From positions 103,527,845-103,591,844 of the forward strand of contig NC_080671.1 in NCBI RefSeq assembly GCF_030247195.1: 64,000 nt of DNA, in the 5' to 3' direction. The position numbers and the translations under genes are program-made. Shown in pieces: positions 44,456 through 55,458 of this stretch (position 1 is the stretch's first letter; the number at the start of each line of letters is the position of its first letter). The notes beneath the pieces are model-generated. The model was not told the origin of the DNA. It searched no databases and saw only the letters and a list, made by a program, of their open reading frames with translations. This stretch comes from Topomyia yanbarensis. Lineage: Eukaryota > Arthropoda > Insecta > Diptera > Culicidae.

Positions 44456-45590
44456 TTTTTTTTATAATTAATAAATTTATTTAGGCCCAAATGCGGTAGC
44501 TCGACGAGGCCGATTGTTCGTTTTTTATAATGAATAAAAAAAACAACTAAGTCAAGTTTTTTGTCTCGTTCAGACACAGCTTTCTGCTGCGTGTTGAGAT
44601 CCTTTTTCTAGGGGGCGAAATATTGCCAGTGTTGTCCACTGCAATTTGAGGTTCGATCCGTTTGTCTTCTTTCGCGTTGTCGTTCATGTCCATGTCCTCA
44701 TCCGTACTACTTTCCTGCTGCTCGCGGTCAGATGTTCCAGTTTGTGTTTTACTCTTAATGGTCGTTTTAGTATGTTCGTTATCGGCATTCGTTTCGTTGT
44801 TGTTGTTACTGGTTGCTGGTGCTTGATCCATAGATGTTGGTTTTGCAGCTGTTAGTGGTTTAGCGTAAGATGGTTGTGTGCTGATTTCAGTTGGATTTCA
44901 GTTTTCCTTAACAGTTTCTACGCAAGGTTCTCCGAGGTGCAGCTTCTTCGTGCAGAACTGGCACGTAGGAATTTGCCCTGGGTACGTGACTAGTAATGTC
45001 TGTTGAATGAGAGCATCGTCCTTTCCTAACACTGTGAAGCTTAAGTAAGAGGAAATTGGCTTGGTCACACGCATTCTCATCACACGAACACCGTTAGGGA
45101 TTCCCGGGAAAAAATTCCTCCATGTATCATGTGTAACGGAGTCTACTTCTCCGAATTTTTGCAAGCATTTTTTAATCGCGCCGTCAGCGGTACGCGTAGC
45201 TAAATCATGGACACGAACTTCTACAGCGCCGTTCTCGATGTATACGGGAATGCTATATTTAACATTGCCGCATTCGGCGATGTGCTGCATGTTGTTTCGC
45301 GAGGCGAATGACTCAGCTTGGTTAATGTTGTTGAACGAAATCAGCACGCAATGTTTGATATGATGCATTTGTAGGGTTTTCACTTCAGCCAGATTGAGTT
45401 TCATCTGCACTTTTAATAACTGTTCCACTTCCCGAATGGCTGGTCTTATGGGGCATTTCGAAAAATCAACAGCAACACAGTTCGGCCGAATCTGGGTTGC
45501 TTTCTGCTGGGCACCGTCACTCATCACTAAATCGCACAGTAGGTATAGACTATTGTTATATGGACTGCTTGTGTGATAGGCACCGATTGA
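44456..45590 (-). mobile_element. ORF1-only non-LTR retroposon, copy 2
   Basis: Its minus-strand 3' end is an AATTATAAAAAAAAA-type tail directly abutting CR1-A at 44456. Just inside, GGCC/GGCC pairs around a loop with the same GCGGTAGCT core (plus-strand 44493-44512) as copy 1. The stem bases differ from copy 1 but still pair. Only the gag-like ORF lies between this 3' end and the 5' end near 45590. Target duplication not found. Confidence 0.72.
44547..45527 (-). pseudogene. gag-like ORF1 protein with zinc knuckle (copy 2)
   Basis: About 326 codons from the ATG at 45527, with one in-frame TGA near 44898. Residues about 30-140 are alpha/beta-like and contain an RRM-like VRVHDLATRT...FGEVDSV segment. 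A C-x2-C-x4-H-x4-C knuckle (CQFCTKKLHLGEPC) is near residue 195. An acidic, Asn/Thr-rich linker follows, and a basic C-terminus with PPRKRISTRSRKL matches copy 1. The best match in kind is ORF1 of Jockey/LOA/I-group elements. The natural C-terminus is followed by only about 90 nt, so no ORF2 exists in this unit. Confidence 0.82.
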
Positions 45591-46232
45591 TTTTTAGGTA
45601 GAATTGACTGTTTCACTTGCGCGGGACGATTTTTTGCTTCTGCTCAGGGCGAGATGTGAAGACAAACTGATTCTTAAGACGAAATAATCCTTTCTTGGTT
45701 CGTCTTCTGCTTTGGGTCAAAAGAAATTGAGGGAGAATTCCATTTCCAAATGGTAGTTTCGAAGTAAATTATTTGCACTACAGTTACTATATTACATGCA
45801 AGTAAACAAAGATTCGAGCTTCTGATGACAATTTTAGAACTCCTTAGTATAGCTCATGCCTTTCATAAGAGTAATTATTTTAAAGAGGTTTTAATATAGA
45901 CATTCCAAAACCTGAATACGTGCAATAATCTACGATAAAACTGTCCTATAACTTAATTTCTTGTTGTATGTTAGTTTTATTCCAGTTTTAACAAAGTATA
46001 TAGAACCGTTTCACAACCACTATATAAACTTGTAACCTAAACCTTTATCGTGGAAGTCATAACATAGTTTTATAGTGAACTTTAGGAACAAATGAAATGC
46101 CAGCTGCATAGAACCATAATAAAATCACCGGTTTCAAGGATTCCTTCATAAAACCAGGATAAAACAATGATAAATCCCCGAGGCATTTTAATTGTTACTT
46201 GGGTGGTACTCTTCATCTCGAACCCCCAGCAA
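45591..46232. other. Intergenic, downstream of the chitinase gene
   Basis: A minus-strand AATAAA at 45981-45976 could serve chitinase transcript cleavage about 255 nt past the stop. I see no other feature. Confidence 0.35.
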
Positions 46233-47593
46233 TTAGTTCTTTGGCCCCCTATGCGTTGACGGACCCCTTGTTGAAAATTGTTGTGCCAGACAATTCTTCA
46301 GAGTGTTGGTTATCACGAATTTAATACCACACTTTCCAAGAAAATCGTCTGTTTCAAGGGACCAGACCATTCTTCCAGCTAAACCGTACATTTTTATCAA
46401 ATTGCACTGGAACACATTATGAACATTAGTAATTGAATCCCAGCTATGAGAATATCACCCAACTCACCTTCTCTAAAATACTTTGAGCATTATCATACCC
46501 AATCCATTGGTTTCCGCTGTAGGCATACGGAACCCCTTGTTGCCTGTCCCAAACAACCGTCCATTCACCAGCAATCTGCATCCCGCAAATCTGTAACAAA
46601 AATAATATAGTGATGAATATCGACATCGCATCTTTTTCTTGAAAGTTTACCTCATTATAGCCCAAAAGTCCTGCTTCTTGTGTAATTGGACCGGCAGCTC
46701 CAGGACCGGAAACTGGTGCTCCAATACCATTCTTAAAAGCACTCCTCAACGTGTATGTTCTACCAAAGCATGGTATTCCCAGGTTCAGTTTTGATGCCGG
46801 AGCTCCTTGAGCGAGCCAATACTGAACACTGTCTCTAACAGCGTCCAACGGCGCATTTTCACCAGTCACACCGTCGTGAAAAGTGTGGAAATCATACTCC
46901 ATTAAGTTAATGTAGTCAACGTAGACGGACATTCTGGGAATATCGTACGAAATGGTAGCAGAACTCTTAGTTGCTGCCACTGCTACAGTTAACAGTAACC
47001 CAGCTTTGTGTAATGCGGTATACAGATCTTTCAACAGGAGAACGTAATTCGCTTTGTCGACAAATGGGTTACCATCCCGTTGAGCCGGATATTCCCAGTC
47101 GATGTCGATTCCATCGAAATTATGTTCCTTACAAAAAGATACTGCCTTTCTAGCAAAGATGCTTCTTAGCGTGGCGCTATCGGCTACTGTTGAAAAATTG
47201 GCCGATCCCGAACTCCAGCCACCAATGGTAGCCAACGTTTTCAATGCAGGATTTACTTTCTTGAGGCTATTAAACCTTTCGATATATTCTAGATCTATGT
47301 CTAACCAACTGTCTTTATAGGCTATCGTTCCATCGTTGTTTATTCCGAAAAATTAGTAGACTAAATGAGTACACAAGCTAGGATCGATGTTTTCCCATGT
47401 GAACTTTCCATCTCCATGGCGGTAGTAAGCCCATGTACCCACGTAGCATACAACGTTTTCTGGGGACATTGAAAAAAAAAGTTGGATTGTCGAATGTGTA
47501 TTGAAACCATAGCATATTAAACTTACTTTTAGAGAGCGCAACGTTATTCAACAGTACCATGTAAAGTGTTAATGTGAAAACCAATTTAATCAT
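46233..47593 (-). CDS. GH18 chitinase, secreted, four exons, with an in-frame stop
   Basis: Exons, minus strand: 47593-47527, 47459-46651, 46590-46468, 46406-46233. All introns are GT-AG and 60-67 nt long, and the frame is kept across all joins, giving 390 codons. Residues 1-22 are a hydrophobic signal peptide. The GH18 barrel follows, with KTLATIGGW near 96, FDGIDIDWEYP at 137-147 (catalytic Glu 145), MEYDFH at 209 and MVWSLETDDF near the C-terminus. There is no chitin-binding CBM14 domain. The family hydrolyses beta-1,4 N-acetylglucosamine polymers outside the cell (cuticle, peritrophic matrix). Codon 58 is TAA (47355-47353) between LVY and FFG, inside a conserved strand, so this allele would give a 57-residue fragment unless it is a sequencing error or read through. 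A paralogue-specific name cannot be given. Confidence 0.88.
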
Positions 47594-47639
47594 TTTGGAC
47601 AGCCTTACACTTGAGCTCGTTTACCGAAAATAATAGATT

Positions 47640-47680
47640 GCTACTAGTGATATCAATTTGAGTTTGAGTTATTTTATACT
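47640..47680 (-). promoter_or_regulatory. TATA box and initiator of the chitinase gene
   Basis: TATAAAAT reads on the minus strand from 47678 to 47671. An arthropod-type TCACT initiator has its A at 47648, exactly 30 nt downstream. The 5' UTR to the ATG at 47593 would be about 55 nt. The spacing is canonical for a TATA promoter. Confidence 0.65.
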
Positions 47681-48845
47681 AGTTGCTGAAAAAGGTTCAA
47701 CCACCTGCAAACAACGGTTGCCGTTCTGTCGGGGACGGAAGCTTGTTGACGATTCAACATAGACAAAACAACGACCTTGTAAAAACGCCGGAATAATCCC
47801 GATCATTACAACACGAAATAATGGAAAACAATCAGGTATTCTGTATTATCTTGACTATGTACCACTTTTAGTAAGGTGATCGAAATAGAACTATTGTACA
47901 CATAACGCTGTGGGGCTGTAGTTCAGAATTTCTATAGGGCTCTCGAATGGTTCAAAGGAAGATTTAAGCTACCGTTTCCGCTTAACTTTTGATTGAAGAA
48001 AGATTTTCTCACAAAAACAAGTAAGACTAATAATTGTGACTATTGCCTTTCATTTGAGTATTAACAGTTACAAGGATCAGCTCTAGAACTGAAGTTATTG
48101 CAATTATTCTGATTGGATTGCGATGGTGCAGTGCTGCCAGGGACAGTTTACGTTGACAACGGAAAATGAATTTTTCATATATCTTCGTTATGTTGCAATA
48201 TTATTGAAAACTGATAAAACTTACCAATTTAGGCTGTCTTTGGCTACGTTTTCTACGTAATTGTACTGTTGTAAATATTCTATGAGAAATGTATTGAGCA
48301 TCGGAAGGTAAAAATTGAGCAGCTTCTAGCACTGCAGGGGAAGCACCTATCCAAAGACTGCATATCAAGAAGACTAGCAACTCTGTCCAGAATCTGGCGA
48401 CAGTAACAGCAACGCTACTTGCGGGTAAAGGTAGTACTTTCTATAGTGATGCACAACATACATATACACTTTTATATTAAGCTTCCTACCTTCCTCCAAT
48501 AGAGGCGCTGTAACCTCTGTCGCTTTTAGTTTGTATGTTGGAAGGAAAGAGATATAAGTCTTCTTAATGTGTAGTCTTCGACCTTAATTCGTGTTTCTTG
48601 ACCCCACCGTTTTCAAGGAAAATAGTTTTGAAACGCCACATGCACTAGAAAAAAGTTGGGCATGAAAGGGTTAAAAAGACTTAATCTGCTCATCAGAATC
48701 GGACACTAACTTAGGAACAGGACATAGTCCTGTCAAATGATACGAATTTTCATTTTCAAATGCCAACTTTCATTTGGATCTACCGCAACCAAAATTCAAA
48801 TCATAAGCTAAAGCCCCACTCCGAAAAATTTTCAAATATAAATAT
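47681..48845. other. Chitinase upstream region, nothing else recognised
   Basis: No repeat copies or gene frames identified. Distal regulatory sites may lie here but cannot be recognised by eye. Confidence 0.4.
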
Positions 48846-49035
48846 AAAAAACCTGCTTTAAACCACCTAGTGGTGCAATTGTGCTTTTCTCATTTATCCA
48901 AGCTATGATTCAATAGCTGGTTATGTTCAATATAATTGTGGAAATGTCTATTAAATTCTTATTATACTTAGCACGTATCTTACGACTACCACGAAAGTCG
49001 ACACTGATTCTCTTTAAACAAAAAGTGTAATAATT
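48846..49035 (+). mobile_element. Helentron-like family-1 fragment (5' head only)
   Basis: It begins ACCTGCTTTAAACCACCTAG and matches the first about 190 bp of 17520-18605, including the subterminal CTTTTCTCATTT. The 3' half is absent. Confidence 0.75.
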
Positions 49036-50010
49036 AGAGTTGCTTACGCGCGTGGTCACTTATAGCGGTAAGCTTGAAGCTAGTTGGTACCGCCACACGG
49101 TACTATCATTGATTTTAGGCCTGAGTTTAGTCCGGACTAAGACGTTAGTACCCCTGCCATTCCAGAAATGGCTGCATCCTGAAGCCAAATAAAAACAGTG
49201 TAAAAGACCGCCATGTTCCTCTTGCATACTTCTCATTAATTTGAATCAACTTTTTGAGCTTTATGTCCAATATTATGGCCCATGTTGCACACAAACCATA
49301 TGAGAGCAAGTAAGCAAGTTTTATCCCGTATGAAAAACAGGTATAATCGAGTTTTAAATGCTACTTTTTTAATATTCTTTATTGTCCTATCTATAAGGTG
49401 CTACACGCTCATTTCAAAACGCCACGTCGAAGAGTTATATTGCAGGTTAGCCGAAGTCGAATCATTTTGCAACGAACTGTAGAACGAAATTTTATAATTG
49501 GATGCAGAGATGCATTAAATAAAAATTGATTTCGTTTGTTGGTTTACTTATGGCTATCAAAATGAGTTAAGCTGTTTAATTTGACCACAATTTTTTATTT
49601 AGTTTAACAAGAGGAAAAGAAAAGAATATATAATCACAATTTGTACCATTTTCTAGTTATATTTTCTCACAAAGAACACAATAAGCAAGTGGAAGTTTAC
49701 CTACATTTTTACTGCTTTCGAAAGAGCCCAAACTATGATTAAATAAAAGATTGTTAATAAAGCCAAGCCATGTAACCTAAGTAACAACTTTTAAATATGA
49801 CGGCAAACAATCTGCTACAAATATTCTTATTTTGATCGTTATTTAAATACACCAAAGACCCGTTTTTATCAGCCCCTTTGGGGTATCTTTGGTTGACACA
49901 TTACAGTCACATGTAGTTCTCCTTACAGGACATTCCATGTGAAGATTCCCTCTCGAGAGGAGTGGTTGTCTGGCTATATGGAAAGACAATAACAAACGCA
50001 AGTGGTCTGA
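49036..50010. other. No recognised feature
   Basis: A 66-codon frame at 49282-49482 has one hydrophobic segment but no family signature. I do not call it a gene. Confidence 0.4.
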
Positions 50011-52266
50011 TACACTGACGGTGCGGGTGCTGGTGTCTACTGTCGTGAAATGAGATTGGAACAATCTCACTCACTAGGTGGATACTGTACTGTATTCCAA
50101 GCAGAAATCTTTGCGATTATGTGCGGGGTGCAAACGGCCCTTCAACTGAGTTTGTCCGGCAGAGTTATAAATTTCTGCTCCGATAGTCAGGCTGCAATCA
50201 AGGCCCTTAGCTCAGACAAATCCCGGTCCAAGCTAGTGATCGCGTGCCGAACCCAAATCGAAGAACTAAGCATTGTCAACTAGGGCATTGCAAAAAAAAA
50301 TTTTTTTTGAATTCTCAAAGGCCCCCCCCCTCTCATTTTGTGACAAATGTCAAAGTAAGCTCAGATGCCAAATTTCACATCATTTGGACAATTTTAGACC
50401 CCCGCCCACTTCGCTTGAAATTTTTTGAAATTGGTGCTATGGGAAAATATGGAGGAAAAATACATTAAATGCTATAACTTTTGATGTAGCAATCAGAAAA
50501 ATGAAATTTATACCTCTTTTGGAAGGAAATAATCTAAGTATTTGAATGGAGGTATATTTGTTTCTAGAAAAATACGGGAAAATAAGGTACTGTGTCATTT
50601 TGGCCCCAAAATCCCCTATTTTTAATGATTTTTCTGCTCCGTGATGCAAATCATACATATTTTGTAGTTTTTCTAATGTAAAAAAATCTCAGAAATCGAA
50701 CGGAACCCTTTTGACCTTAGTCCGAATACGAGAAGTTGGGGTTAAATGGCCTTTTAACATTCATATTAAACTTCATCATTTTCTCGTGAATATATCTCTA
50801 TTATTCTTCACTCAATTTTCATAAACTATACCTTGTTGAACGTGGAAAATCCTTAGGATTATAACAAAAATAGATTCGTTACCGGTAAAATTCAGGAACA
50901 TCAAATTATCTGACATAGAGTGTCGATTTCACATTTTTATCATAAAATCGCACATATTAACTCCATTTAACAACAAAATTCTTATTTAATTTACTACTTT
51001 TAGTGTAAAATATGCTTAGGGATCACATGAGAAAAGTTTCATTCTTGGAAAAATAGGGGAAGTTGAGGTATTAGGACAAATAATGAAAAAATGAGATTTG
51101 TAGAGTAAATATCAAAAAGTTTGATGTTTCTGAATTTTACCTTTAACGTTTTTATTTTTGTTTTATTGCTCAGAATTTTACACGTTCAACAAGTTACATT
51201 TTATGAAAATTTATTGTAGAATAATAGAGATATATGCAAGAAAAAATGATAAAATTTAATATGACTGACAAAAAGCCCTATAACCCCAACTTTTCGTATT
51301 CAAACTAAGGTCAAAAGGGTTCCGTTCGATTTCTGAGATTTTTTCACATTAGAAAAACTACAAAATATGTATGATTTGCATCACGGAGCAGAAAAATCAC
51401 TAAAAATAGGGGATTTTGGGGCCAAAATGACCCAGTACCCCACTTTCCCGTATTTTTCAAGAAACAAATATACCAAATTCATTCAAATACTTAGATTATT
51501 TCCTTTCAAAAGAGGTATAAATTGTAATTTTCTGATTGCTTCTTCAAAAGTTATAGCATTTAATGTATTTTTCCTCCATATTTTCCCATACTACCAATTT
51601 CAAAAAATTTCAAGCGAAGTGGGCGGGGGTCTAAAATTGTCCAAATGATGTGAAATTTGACATCTGAGCTTACTTTGACAGGGGGGGCCTTTGAGAATTC
51701 AAAAAAAAAAAAATTTTGCAATGCCCTATTGTCAACACTATCTACCTTGTCTGGGTGCCCGGCCATTGCGGTATTACTGGAAATGAATGGGCTGACGAAT
51801 TGGCCAGGGCAGGTTCAGCGATTGACTTCGTTGGTCCTGAGCCCGCGCTGTAAATTTCGTCAAGTTGGATAAGGCAAAAAATACGGTCCTGGGCTTCGTC
51901 CGAGCACCGCAATTATTGGAGAAATCTACAAACGTGTCGCCAAACAAAAGCCTTTCTAGAACAACCATGCCCAGTGGTTTCGATAAATCTCTTACATGTT
52001 TCGAAGCTCCACTGCGGCATGCTGACCAGGGCTTTAACCGGCCACTGCAACTATCACATGGTAACTATTCAGCGCGCTGAGTCTGTTTCATGTGATCTTT
52101 GTGAATCCGACTACGGAACCTCATCTCATCTGATATGCAACTGTCCAGCGGTGGCGCAATTGCGATTTCGAGTCTTCAGCCGTCCTTATATAGACGAAAC
52201 CATGTTTGGACGACTGAAACTCAGAGACATACTAAAGTTTCTTATCCAATGTGGTAAAGAGCTTTA
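50011..52266 (+). pseudogene. LOA/I-group retrotransposon RNase H and C-terminus, split by a MITE
   Basis: Starting at YTDGAGAG (first catalytic Asp of RNase H, 50011), it continues with FQAEIFAI (Glu), CSDSQAAI (Asp) and, after the MITE, VWVPGHCGITGNEWADE (final Asp). A C-terminal CCHC motif CDLCESDYGTSSHLICNC lies near 52095-52148, and the frame stops at 52266. Deleting 50281-51736 (the MITE plus one target copy) joins the halves in frame. One TAA occurs near 51852. RT and endonuclease are absent, so this is a 5'-truncated copy. RNase H after the RT is found in the I, LOA and Ingi groups; LOA (Lian-type) is my inference for a mosquito. Confidence 0.85.
50281..51728. mobile_element. 1.45-kb hAT-like foldback MITE with 8-bp target duplication
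   Basis: TTGTCAAC flanks both sides (50273-50280, 51729-51736). The ends are TAGGGCATTGCAAAA and its complement. The arms are about 610-625 bp (50281-50905, 51121-51728) around a 215-nt loop. An 8-bp duplication and (T/C)AGGG ends fit the hAT superfamily. It carries no transposase. A degenerate relative is at 2820-4135. Confidence 0.93.
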
Positions 52267-52614
52267 GGCTTATTCGCAGGCAAGTTGAATGTTTAATGTT
52301 TAATAAATGAAGTTTTAAACCTTAGTCCGGCCATTACGCATGGTATCCACATCCGATGTCAACACTCCAATACAATTAATGCGGGTCCTACGAAGCACGC
52401 TCCGTTGCACCAACCGCTGACTTCAGCCGCAAATGCAATACATGTTCTGCATTTTTATACTGTTCAAACTAAAATGTTAATTACCATTCTTAAGACAGAT
52501 GACTCAAACCAATGTATAAAAGGCACATACTGACTCATAACGAATGTCATATAATAAGTAAATTTTATAAAGTATGCCATTAATTAATGAGTACAGTGAA
52601 AGAAATATAGTGCA
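52267..52614. other. Retrotransposon 3' UTR and unassigned spacer
   Basis: The first 50-60 nt, including AATAAATG, look like the 3' end of the LOA/I-group copy. Nothing is recognised after that. Confidence 0.4.
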
Positions 52615-53356
52615 TAGGGGAACATGGGGAGACTTGACCAGGTTTTCAGCTAAACCTGCATACATCTCTAAAAAAGCCTTCAATCCCTCAAAAGTCATTG
52701 TAATATAATAGGCAAAGTTATTGTGCGTGTTCATGACTTTTTGCAGAATTTTTAATTTAATTTTTCAAAAGTTATAAAAGTTTTTCTGCGATCGTTTTTT
52801 TTGGTCAAGTCTCCCCACTGCGGGGAGACTTGACCAAGGACTGGGGAGACTTGACCAAGAGAATTTTGAAAAATCATGACAAAACATAATTACATAAAAC
52901 ATAATGTAATTATTTTTTTCCATATTGTCATGATCCTTAGGTAGCAGTAAAAAATATAGAAGGGTTGCATTTCGTAAATTTCGATTTTTTTAAATGCATT
53001 TCTTTTCAAGGATCAACTGTATTGCTAACATTGCATGTTCCCACGTCAAGAAATCAGTCATATTATTGCTAACTTTGTTGACTAATACTAAAATATATAG
53101 ACTGATGTTTGAGGTGGAATTTTTTTGTGGCGTGATTGACATTAACAGTAAATATCAAATCATAATAAATATCAGGAATTTTACATCTTTCTTCAGCTTA
53201 TTGCCACTTGGTCAAGTCTCCCCATAAAATCTTGGTCAAGCCTCCCCAACATTAGCTATTGCGTTCAATGTCGTGCAAATTTTAGTAACAACTATTCCAA
53301 TGTTCCGATTTGTGTAAAATCATTTCACCATTTCGTAAGGAATAAGCTAATATATG

Positions 53357-53930
<574 letters not shown>

Positions 53931-54223
53931 TGTGTGTACTTTAATAGTAATCAGTAGTCGAGTAGATATGTCTATACAAAGTTTGATAAAAAATACATCA
54001 TTTAATGCACATTTATTAATCACGGAATATTTTCAATAAGAAAAGGATTCTCATTCCAAACTTTTAAAATTACCTTAAGGGATCGAAACAAGTATAAAAC
54101 TATTTTTGAAAAAAATTTAAGAACCGAATAGAAGACGTCATAGCCAAAAATAGAATCTTGCGCTTGGTCAAGTCTCCCCATGTTCCCCTACAATTAATTA
54201 TTATTAAAAGAAAAATGTGACTA

Positions 54224-54920
54224 CACACCTAGAAAAAAATCGTGTAAATTTACGTCTCCCGACCATGACATATACGAGCTTCAAAAATGGTATAGTTTAA
54301 CGTTTGATATAGATTTTACATGTCGTTGAATTTTGCGAGTCACGTAATTTTACTTCACATATGGCGTTTGCTTAAAATGTTAAAGAGTGTAATTTTATGG
54401 CTCTGCGCATGGAAAGTACATCTTCCACGTAAAATTAAACAGAACACTGTTATATTTCGTCATTTCGTCAATTACGGTTTGTTAGATTGTGGCAAGTTTG
54501 GAATTACGTCAACGATAAAATTCAGAAGTTTTTGGTGTGCACAGAAAAAAATATTTTGTAATTTTAAGTTTATTTTTATGCACATATTTGGAGCATGAGT
54601 ATAAATGTAAAATTAAGTTGCACCACAAATACACACGACTTGTCGTGCTTTCTTCGACGAATTTTATTAGAATTTTACACGTGGATTAAAAATTACAGTT
54701 TCTTTAAACGGAAAACCAATGCACTTCAATGCTTTTTACTCGAAAACTGGTGTAAAATGAATGACATGTAATATTACATGAATGAAAGTGTAAAATTGTA
54801 TGCTGTTTGATGCTCCAATTGATTTTAACGAAATTTTCAATCAAATTTTTTATTCAATCGTTGTATGTTTACATTCGTATTGATTTACATGTCGTTTAAA
54901 TTTCATTATTTTTTGGTGTG
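54224..54920. mobile_element. CACACC-ended MITE, TA-flanked, with an internal end
   Basis: The outer ends CACACC (54224) and GGTGTG (54920) are flanked by TA on both sides (54222-54223, 54921-54922). An additional GGTGTG end at 54534-54539 marks a complete shorter unit (54224-54539), so this is a unit plus a second partial unit. Confidence 0.65.
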
Positions 54921-54922
54921 TA

Positions 54923-55097
54923 GGGAAACGCTAGAACACCTTCTGATAGCAGTTAATAACTAGCTTCGAGTTGTACTTTATTATAAGTCATCAATTTCTT
55001 AATAATACTTAATATATTAAATTAACTTACATTATAAATGTTCTCTTCATATTTCCTACCAGAGCACTTCAATAATTAATTGTAGTACACCAAATTC
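54923..55097. other. No recognised feature
   Basis: Short AT-rich spacer. Confidence 0.35.
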
Positions 55098-55225
55098 TTT
55101 TTTTTGCACGGGGGATGCGTTCCGTGCAAAAAAAAACCGTGTAAAAATCCGTGTTATTTCGAGAAACCGAGTAAAAAAATCCGTGCTATTTGAGAAACCA
55201 TGCAAAAAAAATCTGATTTTTTTAT
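55098..55225. repeat. Short tandem repeat of a roughly 37-bp unit
   Basis: Units resembling GTGTAAAAATCCGTG followed by TATTTCGAGAAACC recur about three times with changes near 55133, 55169 and 55205. No larger element recognised. Confidence 0.6.
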
Positions 55226-55458
55226 TAACAGCTATTTGGTTATGGTATTTAACAATGAATACTGTTGGACATTTTAAATGCACAAGGGGGCTGTCAATGT
55301 GCCCATTAGAAGTTTTTCAATTTTTGGAGGAGTTTTTTTTAGAAAAATGTAAGTTTTTTTATTCGTTAAAAGAAGTTATTGTTCGTTGAAAAGCAATAGT
55401 TAAAATGGAAATATGTTTCAACTATTTAGAGTTAGTCAACTTTCTGTAGATTACACGG

